Assembly (NCBI GenBank): GCA_964019055.1
Contig: OZ025207.1
Location: forward strand, 19,700,901-19,764,900
Direction: 5' to 3'
DNA: 64,000 nucleotides
DNA from: Anthopleura xanthogrammica
Taxonomy: Eukaryota > Cnidaria > Anthozoa > Actiniaria > Actiniidae
Within the stretch, counting starts at the first letter, position 1; each line of letters opens with the position of its first letter. The notes under the pieces are model-generated. The model had not been told where the DNA came from, ran no database searches, and saw nothing but the letters and a program-made list of their open reading frames with translations. Shown here one piece after another: positions 1 to 11,200 of the stretch. A program made the position numbers and the translations under genes.

Positions 1-307
1 ATCCAAACACAACAATAAAAAGATCTGCAACAGCCAGGTTTATCACAAACGGTGCAATGACTTTAGATCGCTGCTCTTTTTGTAGAAACACAATAATCGT
101 CAATACGTTTCCAAGAAACCCGAGTGTAAGAATAACAAACATAACAGTACCATAGCCGTAATAATTCCTTTCGTACCATCCAAGCGATTCTGTGCTTGCA
201 TTGGTGCTGGTGTTCAAGATAGCAGGCAAACCAAGTAGGTCGGATCTATTGTTCGTAGAGACAAACCAGGAAGCATTGGTTTTGTTTTCTAAAGAATGAC
301 CGTCCAT
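1..307 (-). CDS. Rhodopsin-class (class A) G-protein-coupled receptor, first exon, truncated by window edge
   Basis: Seven-transmembrane receptor of the plasma membrane; ligand unknown. Reading from ATG at 307-305 the frame stays open to position 1, giving about 102 residues. Residues 1-50 are an extracellular tail with five N-glycosylation sequons (N8, N11, N20, N32, N36). TM1 spans roughly 54-75 and carries the GN motif (N67, class A position 1.50). A short basic loop (KEQRSK) follows, then TM2 with NLAVADLF, where D95 is the sodium-site Asp 2.50. The rest lies left of the window. The TM2 motif fits many cnidarian orphan, amine-like or opsin-like receptors. An opsin is possible, but the retinal lysine in TM7 is not visible. 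The start is the only ATG before a sequon-rich N terminus and looks natural. Confident on class, not on subfamily. Confidence 0.85.
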   Translation of the reverse strand, partial: MDGHSLENKTNASWFVSTNNRSDLLGLPAILNTSTNASTESLGWYERNYYGYGTVMFVILTLGFLGNVLTIIVFLQKEQRSKVIAPFVINLAVADLFIVVFG

Positions 308-909
308 CCCATCATCTGTCAGTGAGGAAGAGTTAAGAATTACTTTGGAACTGTTTCGTTACGTCATATAAAAGTCTATAATAACACAAGATCAAACAAG
401 ACACCATACAACATAGTACGAGAGCTTTGATTAAACCGATTAAGGTACTCGTGATTGTTTTGACATTTTAAGATCAAAGCATGTGAAAACTAATTGGATT
501 ACTGACCCGGGACACGTACAAGTACCAAAATGAGCACACAAATTAGACAGTTACACTTAGGTAATCTGATCACGAACAAACTATCTTGGCAGTGTCTTGG
601 AGTGCCTACTGTGCTATTAACAAAACATTATTAAATTCTTCTTGTGCTAATTAAAACTTTCTTTATATTGGTGCTTCTTCGCACGAACGCTGTTATCTAA
701 GGTTCGATAGCCTACTGAGCCACATCAGACTGAAGCATGTGAATCATTTTATGGATTGTCGAAACGTTTTTCATCGTGATTCTTAGATAATGGATCAATA
801 GGTCCTCGCAACCAAAACACACTTTATATCAAACCAAAATGATTTTGCCGGTGATACCAGTAATGATAACTCTCAAATATGTTGGCCTGTTAGACCAATT
901 GCAATTTAC

Positions 910-1082
910 CTTGGGCGTAATGTTTTCCCATTTCAGACCACGTGTCATTCTCTTGAGAATAAGATTCTTTGTTTGAGTTGTATCCATATTCATGTGTCTT
1001 CTCATGCGCAACCGAAAAAAACAAAGAAATGATACTCTAGGGAAAGACACGTTCTCTGAAATGAGAAAACATTACGCCCAAG
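910..1082. mobile_element. MITE family A, copy 1
   Basis: About 173 bp with long terminal inverted repeats. The left end begins CTTGGGCGTAATGTTTTCCC and the right end is its reverse complement. The centre carries a GTTTGAGTTGTATCCATATT motif shared by all copies. Related copies occur at 15821-15993, 23086-23263, 33097-33232 and 41540-41718. No coding capacity; the small ORF across it is a translation of the repeat. Confidence 0.85.
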
Positions 1083-1906
1083 TTAAAGAGGTGTATATTG
1101 TGGATGATCGGTTTGTTAATCACTCAAAGCGGGACCAAGCACATGATGATAAAAGATGTCACTGACACAGACTCAATTTAATACTTAAATTTAGAGGAAT
1201 TAAAGTGGAGGTTGTGACCCAAAATTGAAAAGATAATTTTTTCCAGGGTATCATGTCAATTTTGATACTATAAATGTAATAATAATAATAATATTATATA
1301 TTAATATAGCGCCATTTCCAGCAGTTCAATGGCGCTGTATGCAGTATAAATGTTTCATATTTTCAGATCTTTTCAAATGCATCACGAACAAGTAAGGTTT
1401 TGATGCTTTTTTTTAAATGTTTCAATGTTTTTTTAGTCTTTTAATGTCTACTGGGATCTTGTTCCAAAGTTCAGGACCCACAACAGAGAAGGCTCGCGTA
1501 AAACAGCGCCTTCCCCATACCCCCCCCCCCCCCCAAGTTGACTTGCATAATACTGGCAATGTATATTCTCTCCTCTATTTCGTTTCATTTTTCCTATGCC
1601 ATTTTGCCGCTTAGAACGAATCGCACTTTGCAGGGAATACGATCTATTAGATTACATAGCAGAGATAACTAGATAGCCTTTTGAATAATACTAGTGTAAT
1701 CAAAGGTATCAAAGGTATAGGTCCCTGGTATCTACAAGGTATCTGATTCTGGCGGGATGTGATGGTTTCAAGACTGGGTTTAGTGACCTTGTAGTACTTT
1801 AATGTAAATTTGAATTAAAACTTATTATTAGTAACCATTGATGAACCGCCTTTAAGGAAACTTGGTTGTGATACTATGACACGGTGCTCGAGTCGGGCAT
1901 GAGGTG

Positions 1907-2325
1907 TATACTTACCGTATAGCCTACCGTATAACCTTACACCATGTACACCCCCTACTGTACAGTTACCACACTACACTGTGCACTTACCGTATACATC
2001 CTGCACTGTGTATCTTACCGTATACACCCTCAACTATGCACTTGCCGTACACCCCCTAAACTATATTGTACACTTACCGTATACACCCTGCGGCACTGTG
2101 CACTTACCGTATACACCCTGCACTATATGTACTTACCGCACAAACCCTAAACTATAGTGTACACTCACCGTATACACCCTATATAGTGTACACCCTGCAA
2201 ACTTACCGTATACACCCTGTGGTGTACACTTACCGTATACGCCCTATATAGTATACACCCTGCACACTTACCGTATACACCCTGTGGTGTACATTTACCG
2301 TATACACCATGTGCACTGTACACTT
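1907..2325. repeat. Minisatellite, unit about 27 bp
   Basis: Imperfect head-to-tail copies of a unit containing ACTTACCGTATACACCCTG followed by a variable CACTGTGTA-like spacer. Spacer length varies between copies (about 20-35 bp). Translations of it give tyrosine- and threonine-rich ORFs that are not genes. Confidence 0.85.
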
Positions 2326-3642
2326 AACATGGCCGATGGTGCGTCTATTATCCTAATTACCCATCCTTGAATTAAGACGTTTTTAATCGCAAACGGATAG
2401 GAAATAGTTATTGCAAATGGCTCTTTTCCATTAACATTAATAAAGTGATTTGATTCATCGATTTGATTATCTTATCTCTCATGGTATTAAGGCAGTTTAG
2501 TGTCCTTGTCCTTTAATACCGTTCTATTAATTACTGTGATTCACTTCAGATAACGAATATAAATATCCTTGACCAATGACACTGAGAACTATAAGCAGCT
2601 ATTTCTAATAAAAGAGCATGATAATCGAGGTCATTCGACTATTAGAGCCTAAAGTTCCTAATGCTCAGTACGATAATTCCAGACCTATGTTTTAAAAAAA
2701 AAAATTCCCGTCAATCGTTGAAACTTTATCAACTTTGTACGGTAATCATTGGGACAGAAGCCAAAACACGTGTCGAGTCTGGAATATTGCTTGGGTCGCA
2801 GGAACATTAAATAAGTATAACGCTTTTATCAAATTACCAAAAATGATCAAAAAGTAAGATAGACTTTTTGCCAGGAATATTACTATTATTTGGAAAATAA
2901 TTTAAAAGGTCTTACCTAAGAGATGTGCTCATGTGTCGATCATTTTCACAGCTCGTTTATCAATTAATCTGCTTTGTTATGAGTCCTTTATGTATGGAGC
3001 CCTTTTCGCACTTCAAGCCAACAGTTTTCGACACGAAAACTACCAAAAACCAGAAACTAACACTTGTAAGATTTTGCTATGCATTTTTGAAGTGAAGCTT
3101 GGAAGTTTGTAACTCCGTGTTAGAGTTGTGTTACTTGGAGCTGGATTTAACCCGAGCGATAGCACAGAAACTAATTGGTTGGACGCTAATGGTTTTCACT
3201 TCAGAACGAGATAATGCTGCTAATTTAGCTGGCTTCTCAGCCATAATTAACATAGAAAGATTATTGAGAAACAGTGGTGAGCCACGTAGCACAAAAGAGA
3301 CGGTAAGCAAAAATATACCTGTAAAATATCTGATTTATATAAGTTACGTTCTCAAAAGAAAATATTACAAAGCAGCTTCATTATTTTTAAAACTTTGCTC
3401 TGAAAACCTTCAAGTTTAAGAAAAAATATTACTTTTTGAAGACAAGAACTATAAGATAGACAATGAAATCCCCAGGGATTATACGTTCTCTGTTACCATG
3501 ACGACAGATTTTAGACACTGCAACAAGACGCTCTCAAACTCCGCATAGTTACTTCGATATTGGCTGCCGAATAGACTTCAATTAAACTAAATTTCCTCTC
3601 TCTTATTTTCTTAAGACAAGTGATTACAGAGAGGAGGTACTA

Positions 3643-5308
3643 ATGGTTCTCGGCAAGGGCAGCTCGAGCTGTAATTTCGTAGCTCAGGATCAAATCTGGT
3701 AAGTTTTCTGGAATCGAATAGTTCTCGTAGGTCTTTCAGCTGTGTTGACTCTTATCATTTTCACGTTGTACCGTCTCGTTTTGTATTCGCACAGTAGTGT
3801 TTGCTAAACACTCTCAAATAAAACGCCTAGAAGACTAAATCCTGGTGTTTTAGCTAGTTGATCGCAGTCTGATGTGAAAGCGTTTATCACTGAAAAATTT
3901 TGATGTTGCCAAGCTAACAAGTAAAGGTTGATTACCTTTAAATTGCTTCCAAGTTTCAATTAAGATCTTAGTCTACAAAAAATATATTTATTTCAGGAAA
4001 GACCACGTTGTTCATGAACATGGAGCTTCGAAATATTGGCCCGAAAACTGGGGATTTTTAATCGAACAATATCAGAGAGTAAGTAAAAAGTCACTTCATT
4101 ACATGAAGACACGAAGTTCGATCAAGTGGGAATCAAATCAAGTGTTTACTTAAGGGAGCTGTACCCATTTGTTTACTTTGAATCTTCTTGTTTTGATTTA
4201 ATAGCGCTTTAGAGACTTTGGAATCGAACCTGGAGGTTTAGCTCTAAAAATGTTTTTACAAGCTTAAGGTTTTTTTGGTTTTCAAATGAGGGTGCTAGCA
4301 ACAGGGGACACAGGGATCCCAAAACTTCGATATGCCTTAAATTACCTAGTTTAGCCAGCGAGGTGGGTTTAGCTATGTATCCCTTTCATGTGATGTCAAA
4401 GCAGCTTAATTTGGAGGACAAAACAAAAAATTTCAATCTCCTGAAAATTGGAACCTATTACTTTCTTCTCTAAATTGAGCTGCATTCTGCTGTGCTGCAA
4501 GGAGACTACCAGTATATCACATTATACATTTTACTCACTATCTCGCTTCTGATTGGCCGAGAGCCCTCAGCCAATCCCTTATATCTTGTGAACTTGACAT
4601 GAGTTCAAAGGTCACAATGGAAATGGAAATACGTTTGCTATTTTTTCAAAAGCAGAATTAAATCTTTATTCTTAGTTTACAAAATGTATAATAATACAAT
4701 TATTGAATTTGGTTTTTGCATGATATTGTAAATATCAAGACCTTGGCCATTTTATCCACCTTAGCCTACGGCTTCCGCAGATAACACGGCCTTGGTCTTG
4801 ATAATTTACGATATCATGCTCAACCTCATCCAATAATAATGGCATGCTTATAATACTAAACAATTATTGTTTAGTAATATAAGCATGCCAGACTTCTGAA
4901 GTCATGACATAAAATAACTTGATCCTGAAGGCAATAAAATGCTTGCTATGTTCCAATGTTACCACTGTAATTTTAAATACAAATGATGATAATTAATATT
5001 TTGATACAAATTTAATAATTTCTAATTAATTTCAGTTGGCCAAAGAAGAAACCTCAGAAGCGACAGGAGCTGCAGCAGTGCGAGTCAAGCAAAGACGTGA
5101 AAACCTTAAGCTCCCTCCAATAGATTCGAGTGTCGCCTCTCAACTTTCTGTTGGCAAGTCTACGGCATTGTACCCAAACACTACCTCTCAAGAAATTGGG
5201 TGGCGGTCAAGTCAGCGACAGTGCAATCTGGAAAAATATGGCAGACATTCTAAACCAAGGTCTTCTTTCTTAGGACAAATGAAATGGCCACCAGAGAGCA
5301 TTGGTTGA
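3643..5308 (+). CDS. CIMIP1: Ciliary microtubule inner protein 1 (C20orf85-like), 3 exons, 136 aa
   Basis: Small structural protein expected inside axonemal doublet microtubules. Exons 3643-3698, 3997-4078 and 5036-5308 join in frame (phases 2 and 0) across GT-AG introns and end at TGA 5306-5308. Length is 136 aa against about 137 in the human protein. Shared landmarks: QDQIWK near residues 16-21, then YWPENWGFL near 34-42, then a TSQEIGWRS block, and a C-terminal W-P pair. The middle is basic and poorly conserved, as in the family. The start is the ATG four codons before GKGSSS. A strong acceptor-like tract (TTTTCTTAAG) lies 27 bp upstream, so an additional 5' exon and an earlier start cannot be excluded. 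Convergent with CEP192. Intron 2 carries a family-C element and other inverted repeats. Confidence 0.88.
4378..4510. mobile_element. MITE family C, degenerate copy in CIMIP1 intron 2
   Basis: Inverted-repeat element with AAAGCAGCTTAATTTGGAG on the left and CTAAATTGAGCTGCATTCTG on the right. It matches copies at 48646-48775 and 59202-59327. The outer GACCCCTTGCA ends are eroded here. Confidence 0.65.
4713..4892. repeat. Two adjacent inverted repeats (hairpin-forming)
   Basis: 4713-4822 pairs GCATGATATTGTAAATATCA with its near complement ending in ATATCATGC, around a GGCCTTGG centre. 4841-4892 is a tight palindrome of GGCATGCTTATAATACTAAA around AATTATT. Both lie in CIMIP1 intron 2 and look like short non-autonomous DNA elements. 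Confidence 0.7.
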
Positions 5309-5452
5309 TTGATATGCAATTTGTAATATTATTTTTTATAGACTTTACTTTCCTGTCGTGTAGTCAGGATTTCATTAGAAGCAGGTAGTGGGTTAGAGTA
5401 TCGGGTGAATTCTAGCGTCTACTTTTCCATATCTAAGCTGCCTACTTTTGCC

Positions 5453-6027
5453 ATATACGCATCAAGCATTCTGCGCTACTGCTCTAAGCACATGCTCAGG
5501 GGATTAAAAAGTGAGATAATATTTTGTAAATACTAGTTATACAATGGTTTCGAGTGGCATACCGTGGAATATCCCATGAGTCACTTGTAGTTTCTAGTAT
5601 ACGCACGAGCCTTTAGGCGAGTGTGTATATAAAGAAAATACAAATGACGAGTGGGATATCCACGGTATGCCACGAGAAGCCATTGTATAACCATTTTATC
5701 CCACACCATAGAAAATACAAATGCGTAGATTCAACGCGCAGTGCATGATGGGAAGGAAGAGTGAAATACCGACAAATATACAACGGCTTTCCTGCTTTCT
5801 GATTGGCTGTATTTTCTATGGTGTGGGATAAAACATGTTATATTTTAGTTGTATTTTTCTTGTCAAACACAATTTTCATTAAATATTCATTCACAGATCA
5901 CATACTGTTAAGCAAATTTTGACTCAAATATACCAAAAAATTGCATATTTTACAAAATATTATCCCACTTTTTAATCCCCTGAGCATGCGCTTAGACCAG
6001 TAGCACAGAATGCTTGATGTGTGTATT
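5453..6027. mobile_element. Nested MITE: outer inverted repeat enclosing an inner element
   Basis: Outer arms are 5453-5530 and 5949-6027: GGGGATTAAAAAGTGAGATA on the left against its near complement on the right, with GCATCAAGCATTCTG at the outer ends. Inside lies a second element (5533-5833) with its own arms, TTATACAATGGTTTCGAGTG and complement, plus a CACACCATAGAAAATAC inverted pair. The inner element alone recurs in opposite orientation at 58382-58682. Confidence 0.8.
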
Positions 6028-6982
6028 CCACGTCCCGATCATACCTATTTGAAGGTTTTTCTTTTTTGACAAGCTGCCTAAATAGGTAAACCATCCACCT
6101 ACTTAAAATTTTAATGGGTTCCCTGTATAGTGAGTGACATAATGATCATGATTATGGTGATATATTGCAAAGGATCCATAGCTCTAGGTCAAAGATGTGT
6201 ACATCCTTGACTTAATTGGAGTGATTCCTTTGAAACTTATATTCCTTGATTTATACTTAACTGCATGGCAGCACTGAAATATTGTCTAGGTAGTTTCAGA
6301 AAATATTGATAACATCTTTATTTAGATTTTAGACCCCTTCCCTAACAAAGACCTAAAAATCAATAAATTCAGAGAAAAAAGGATAGGTCAAGATACCCAA
6401 GGCACCCCTTCTCCATATATAGAGAAGGTATTGATATTTTGTTAAACAATAAATTAAGTTTGTGGTATAATATGTAATAAAGGTTTATTTTCTTTTTCAA
6501 AATCACTTGAATCTAGCACTGCCAAACACTGTGGCAGCAGTTTTCCCAGAGGAATTAAAATCTTATCCCATAAACAACTACACAATATTTCTTTTAAAGA
6601 GTACTACAAGGATAGCAAGGCAGTTTTCTTTTATCACAGGACAGTAAGCAATTGAAACAGTTTATAGTCAATTTTCCTTGATCAGAGTTTTAAATCCTGA
6701 GATATTCTAGCTAAATTGTTGAGCTTGTGGGACATAGCAACGGTAACTAAAGGGAGTCGGAACCATGAATAAAGCACTTAATTTAGTCTAAGGATTGATA
6801 CATTGTTATTGGAGAATAAACACCAAAATGCAAATCTTCCACTCAGACAAATTTACTCATTTATTTAATGCTTTACAAATAAAACTAATAAATATTTAAT
6901 CTATATTACAGAAAATTATAATACAAATAATTTATCTGTCAAGGCAACAGACATTTGACAAAACATGTTACATTACATCAAC

Positions 6983-7139
6983 TATTCACCACTTTCCATA
7001 CATTGGTTCACTGGTCAAACACAAAGTATTCAACCAAGTCTACCAAGTTCAAATTTGAAAAATCCTTTGAAACCACCTTGCAGCCTCGATTGAATGCTTT
7101 GTGTTTGACAAGTGAACCGATGTATGGAAAATGGTGAAT
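6983..7139. mobile_element. MITE-like inverted repeat
   Basis: About 50-bp arms: ATTCACCACTTTCCATACAT at the left end and its near complement ATGTATGGAAAATGGTGAAT at the right end. The arms flank a 55-bp core. No coding capacity. Confidence 0.75.
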
Positions 7140-8249
7140 AATGGCTATCCTGTTAATACTTTGTATTCCAGTGCAAAAATGTAGTATAAATATATATCTT
7201 TAGTTGATAGATAGTATAAATCGTACTTTTATAAAGCTACTATATTTCATTATGTCATGAAAACATTTCACTCCTCATGCAATAGTAGGAATACTTAATT
7301 TAAATTATTTACAAAGAAACTATTTACAAGTCCATTAAGAATTCCTCTTGCAATTTTTAGTTAGTTCCAAATTATCAAAAGCAGAAAGAGAGAAATAGTT
7401 TTTATGCTTGGATTGGGTAACATGCAGCTACTATATTTGACATTCCAGTGCATACCATTGATGACTGACTTATTAGGTCTTTGCAGTTCATGCATTAATG
7501 TGCAATGGGCAGTATAGAAATCATTTGATATTTCTAATCATGAGTAAGACTCATGAGTAATTAATTCAACTGAAAGATATCCACTTAATTATTATAGTGA
7601 TTTGAATTACTCTACTGGTATTTGAAATACTCTCAAAGCATCTAAATAATTACTCTCTGGCAAACACATTTTGACCTATTCCTCCAGCCAGTGAAACATT
7701 CCATGAGAATTGACATAGATAACTGCATCAGTGACCCTTTTGCACTGTTTGCATTTAGTTTCTTCTCTTCCCTGCAGCCAAGGAACACAGTATGATTTGA
7801 ACAGGACTATTGATAACTCTGGAACCTTCCAGCTATGGGTGAGAGTTCTCACATTACCTGTATTTATCATGCTACATAAGGCAATCCATGCCATTCATTC
7901 TTTATAAAGCATCCTCACATCTGTAATCAACATGTTCAGCTATGTTTATCCAAAAAATCCCCACTACTCTGTGATTGTTGAACATTCTTCTAGTTCACTG
8001 ACCTTTATATATTACATACTTTAGACAGTGTGTTAAGTTCCACAGCTGATAGCCAGTAAGCATTTATTCCTGCAAGCCTTCACTCAAGACATCATGTTTC
8101 ATGGTACATCTTGCATTTCAGGGGCAATTTCAAGGTACACCAACATCTTTGCCATCTCAGCTTTCTTCGATTTTAGAGTGTTACAACTTCAGTACTTACT
8201 TTTGATATATTTTGTTATATTCCAGTGATATACTCTATGATAATTCATC

Positions 8250-11200
8250 TCACGTTAGGTCTTTACTTCTTCCCATGACCTTTACTTGTTGCATAGTACC
8301 AGAAGCAGTAGTAATTACCATGACAGATTCATAACTGGTACCTGGTGTTTGTGGGGTGAACTTGATTGGTAGGCGAACAAACCGCTGTGGTTTTACTGTC
8401 ACTTTAACATTGGCTATTAAAAAAGGCTCCTTTGGGCCAACAATTTTCACCTTTTTTGGAAATTACAAATGGAAAGAAAATAAATGAGAAGAGCAGTAAT
8501 GTTTTGTACTGTTTTCTCAGGGTTGAAATATGTAAATACTAAAAGTTCCTGGTAATTTTTAAAGTGCATACAAGCCCTACAGCATGGCTTCATGATTTGA
8601 AAGCCCTTATAAAATAAATAATGGCTTTTACTTTTTTTTGATACTGGTATCTCTTTTTGACACAGAGATATTCAATATACAAATTATGTCAGTGATGACG
8701 TCATTTAAGGTCAAAAGTCAAAGGCAGTTTTAAAAAAGGTTTCCAAAGAGTTTTTTAAAAAACTGACTTTGGAAATGTAACACACAAACCAGAGAGCTGG
8801 GCTTCATGTAAAGCTGCCATTTTATAAAATTATCTTTTGTACCAAAAAAAAAATTTGAAAAAATATTGGCCAAAAGTTCCAATCTTCTACTGTCATCTAT
8901 GACTTACCAGACTGGCTTCATTGGAGTCATTGCACAATTTAACCTTGACCTCATTGCTTTCTCCTACTGCTGTCTCTGGGAAATGTACCTCAGATTCAGT
9001 GATATACACTCCTTTGGGTTTGCTACTGCGCTTGCTGCTTGGTCTGAAATAAATGGAATTATGGAAGTGAAACAAATGAATGAATAATTGAATGATTAAT
9101 GGGAAGCACGGGTTGCATAGCAGTGAAAGTGGTTGCCTCTCACCAATTTTACCTGGAATTGAGACCTGCCGGTCATGTGTGTATCATGTATGAGAGGATA
9201 GATGAATGCATGATTCTCTTGATTTTAATTATTTTCCTTATTGATTTCTTATTGTAATTACAGTTATGATTGTATATATATTTGTTAGATTTTTTTTCTT
9301 GTTGTATTCTATTAAGTATTGTAATTCGAACCTTTATAATTCAATTTTGATCGTTATGTGTTGGGCCAAATTGGAAAACAGTCATTGTAACATTATTACT
9401 TAGTTTGTCTACCCACTTTAAATAAAGTTTGTAAGTATGTATATGTACTGTATGTATATGATGGATGAAGTAGAACGCATGATGGGTGGAAGGATGATGG
9501 GTGGAAGGATGATGGATGGAAGGATGATGGATGGAAGGATGATGGATGAAAGGATGATGGGTTGAAGGATGATGGATGGATGCATGATGGGTTGAAGGAT
9601 GATGGGTGGAAGGATGTTGATGGAAGGATGATGGTTGGAAGGATGATGGGTGGAAGGATGATGGATGGAAGGATGATGGATGGAAGGATGATGGATGATG
9701 GAGGGAAGGATGCATGATGAGTTGATGGATGGAGAAAAAAAACACTGAAAAAACCCTAAAAGCACAAAAGACCCAGAAAATACCCTATCTATACAATATC
9801 TTAGACATTTGTTAAGTATGTACCTGCTTTGTGTTCTGGGTGCAGTATTCTGTTGATTTGATGCCGTTGTTTTACTAGTCATTTCCTCAGGGTTTGTACC
9901 TGTGGCAGGTGGTTGTTTTGTCTGAGGTTCTTTGGACAACTTCCTCGAAGTTGGTTGCTCCTCTTGTCTAGTGGTATTTGGTTCTGTGCTGGACAATCTT
10001 TTAATTTTTATTGCCTTGAAAATAAAAACATGAAATGTCAGAAAACCTGGACCTTTAATATTTAGGACATTTGCAATACAGCAATATGTACATATATACA
10101 CTATTGGGATTCTTATTGCAAATTTAAAATGTGGGCCTTTTGAAGTGCAAATATGAACCAATTTCTCTTATGTGATATTTGTAATTTTCAACTCCCATTT
10201 AGCCAATTATCTTGTGGGAATTTCGAATACTGATATTAATATAAATACAACAGACTAAAAAAATGTTCTAGTTACAACCATGTTGTATTTTTTTCAGGCT
10301 AACCCCTCACTGATCATCCCTGCCCTACTGACCCCTACTGGCCCCTGCACTACTGACCCCTGTCCTGCTGACCCCAGCCCTACTGACGCCTGCCTTACTG
10401 ACGCCTGCACTACTGATCCCTTTATGAAATATTGAGTAATTACTGTCAGTAATACCTCTGCTGTGATTTCTATTCTATGCTTGTGTACACGCCTCAACCC
10501 TTCTTGCTTACACTAAGGAGGATAAACATAACCATAAAAATATCAAAATGTTAAAAAAAATACATAATATTTAAACTCTTGATAAATTCATGACCACAAC
10601 AAGTACCTGGAGATCCCAAAACTGTTTATATTGACCAGGATCCCTTGGCTGGAACTTTATAGGAATCTGAAAATGTGGAATATAATAGGAATAATTTACA
10701 GAAAAATACTCAGAACAAATAATGTTAAGAGTGTCTGCATGCTAGCAAGGTTGAAGAAATTGTAAATTAAATTATAATTGAATTTACTAAGAATTTTGAA
10801 AGTAACTTTTTTTGTAATAAAAATCAAGCTCTGATAAATTCTTAATTGTCAACTATTTTGATAAATACAAACCTTTATGACAGAATTTTCTGCTGCAACA
10901 CCTGCTCGCTTATGAAAGCTAAATGTTGTGTATGTTGTCCTGTAGATGTCTCCTGTAGTATCACACGGCTGTAGAGAAAGAGTGGGGCATCTTTTACTAA
11001 AATATTGTTAAGCAATAGATCCAAGCTGGAATTTGAGATATATATATACTCTTTGCATAAAGGTGCTAATCATATGCAGATACGGTAAGTGCTAAGGCTC
11101 ACTTGTGTACGTGGAAAACAAAATAAAGATGTGTTTAATGAACTATTGTTTCATTGCGTCATTGGAAGGCTTATGATGTATCTGCATATGATTAGTACAT

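Larger units (their letters stand above)
308..3642. other. Spacer between GPCR and CIMIP1
   Basis: No convincing gene. It holds the 5' flank of the receptor, one family-A MITE (910-1082), a short AAT microsatellite near 1266, a C-run near 1520 and a minisatellite (1907-2325). An ORF of 106 codons at 3099-3419 has no recognisable family, no flanking exons and A+T-rich content. I treat it as chance. Confidence 0.6.
5309..8249. other. Convergent spacer between CIMIP1 and CEP192
   Basis: Contains the 3' flanks of both genes, a nested inverted-repeat element (5453-6027) and another MITE-like element (6983-7139). The remainder is A+T-rich and featureless. Candidate minus-strand AATAAA signals for CEP192 occur (for example TTTATT near 8063), but none can be chosen with confidence. 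Confidence 0.5.

Noticed and set aside
1907..2325. Possible CRISPR-like array of regular repeats
   Set aside because: Units are adjacent with variable, repetitive spacers in an animal genome; it is a minisatellite. The same applies to 32399-32790 and 49092-49397.
3099..3419. 106-codon plus-strand ORF upstream of CIMIP1
   Set aside because: No recognisable family, A+T-driven composition and no supporting splice partners. A link to CIMIP1 as a 5' exon could not be supported.
7676..7894. 72-codon minus-strand ORF downstream of CEP192, as an extra C-terminal exon
   Set aside because: CEP192 already ends at TGA 8252-8250 at the position matching the human C terminus.
9341..10161. ORFs of 134 and 247 codons rich in His, Pro, Ser and Ile
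   Set aside because: They translate the GGATGATGG minisatellite and partly overlap CEP192 exon 47 in the correct frame; not independent genes.
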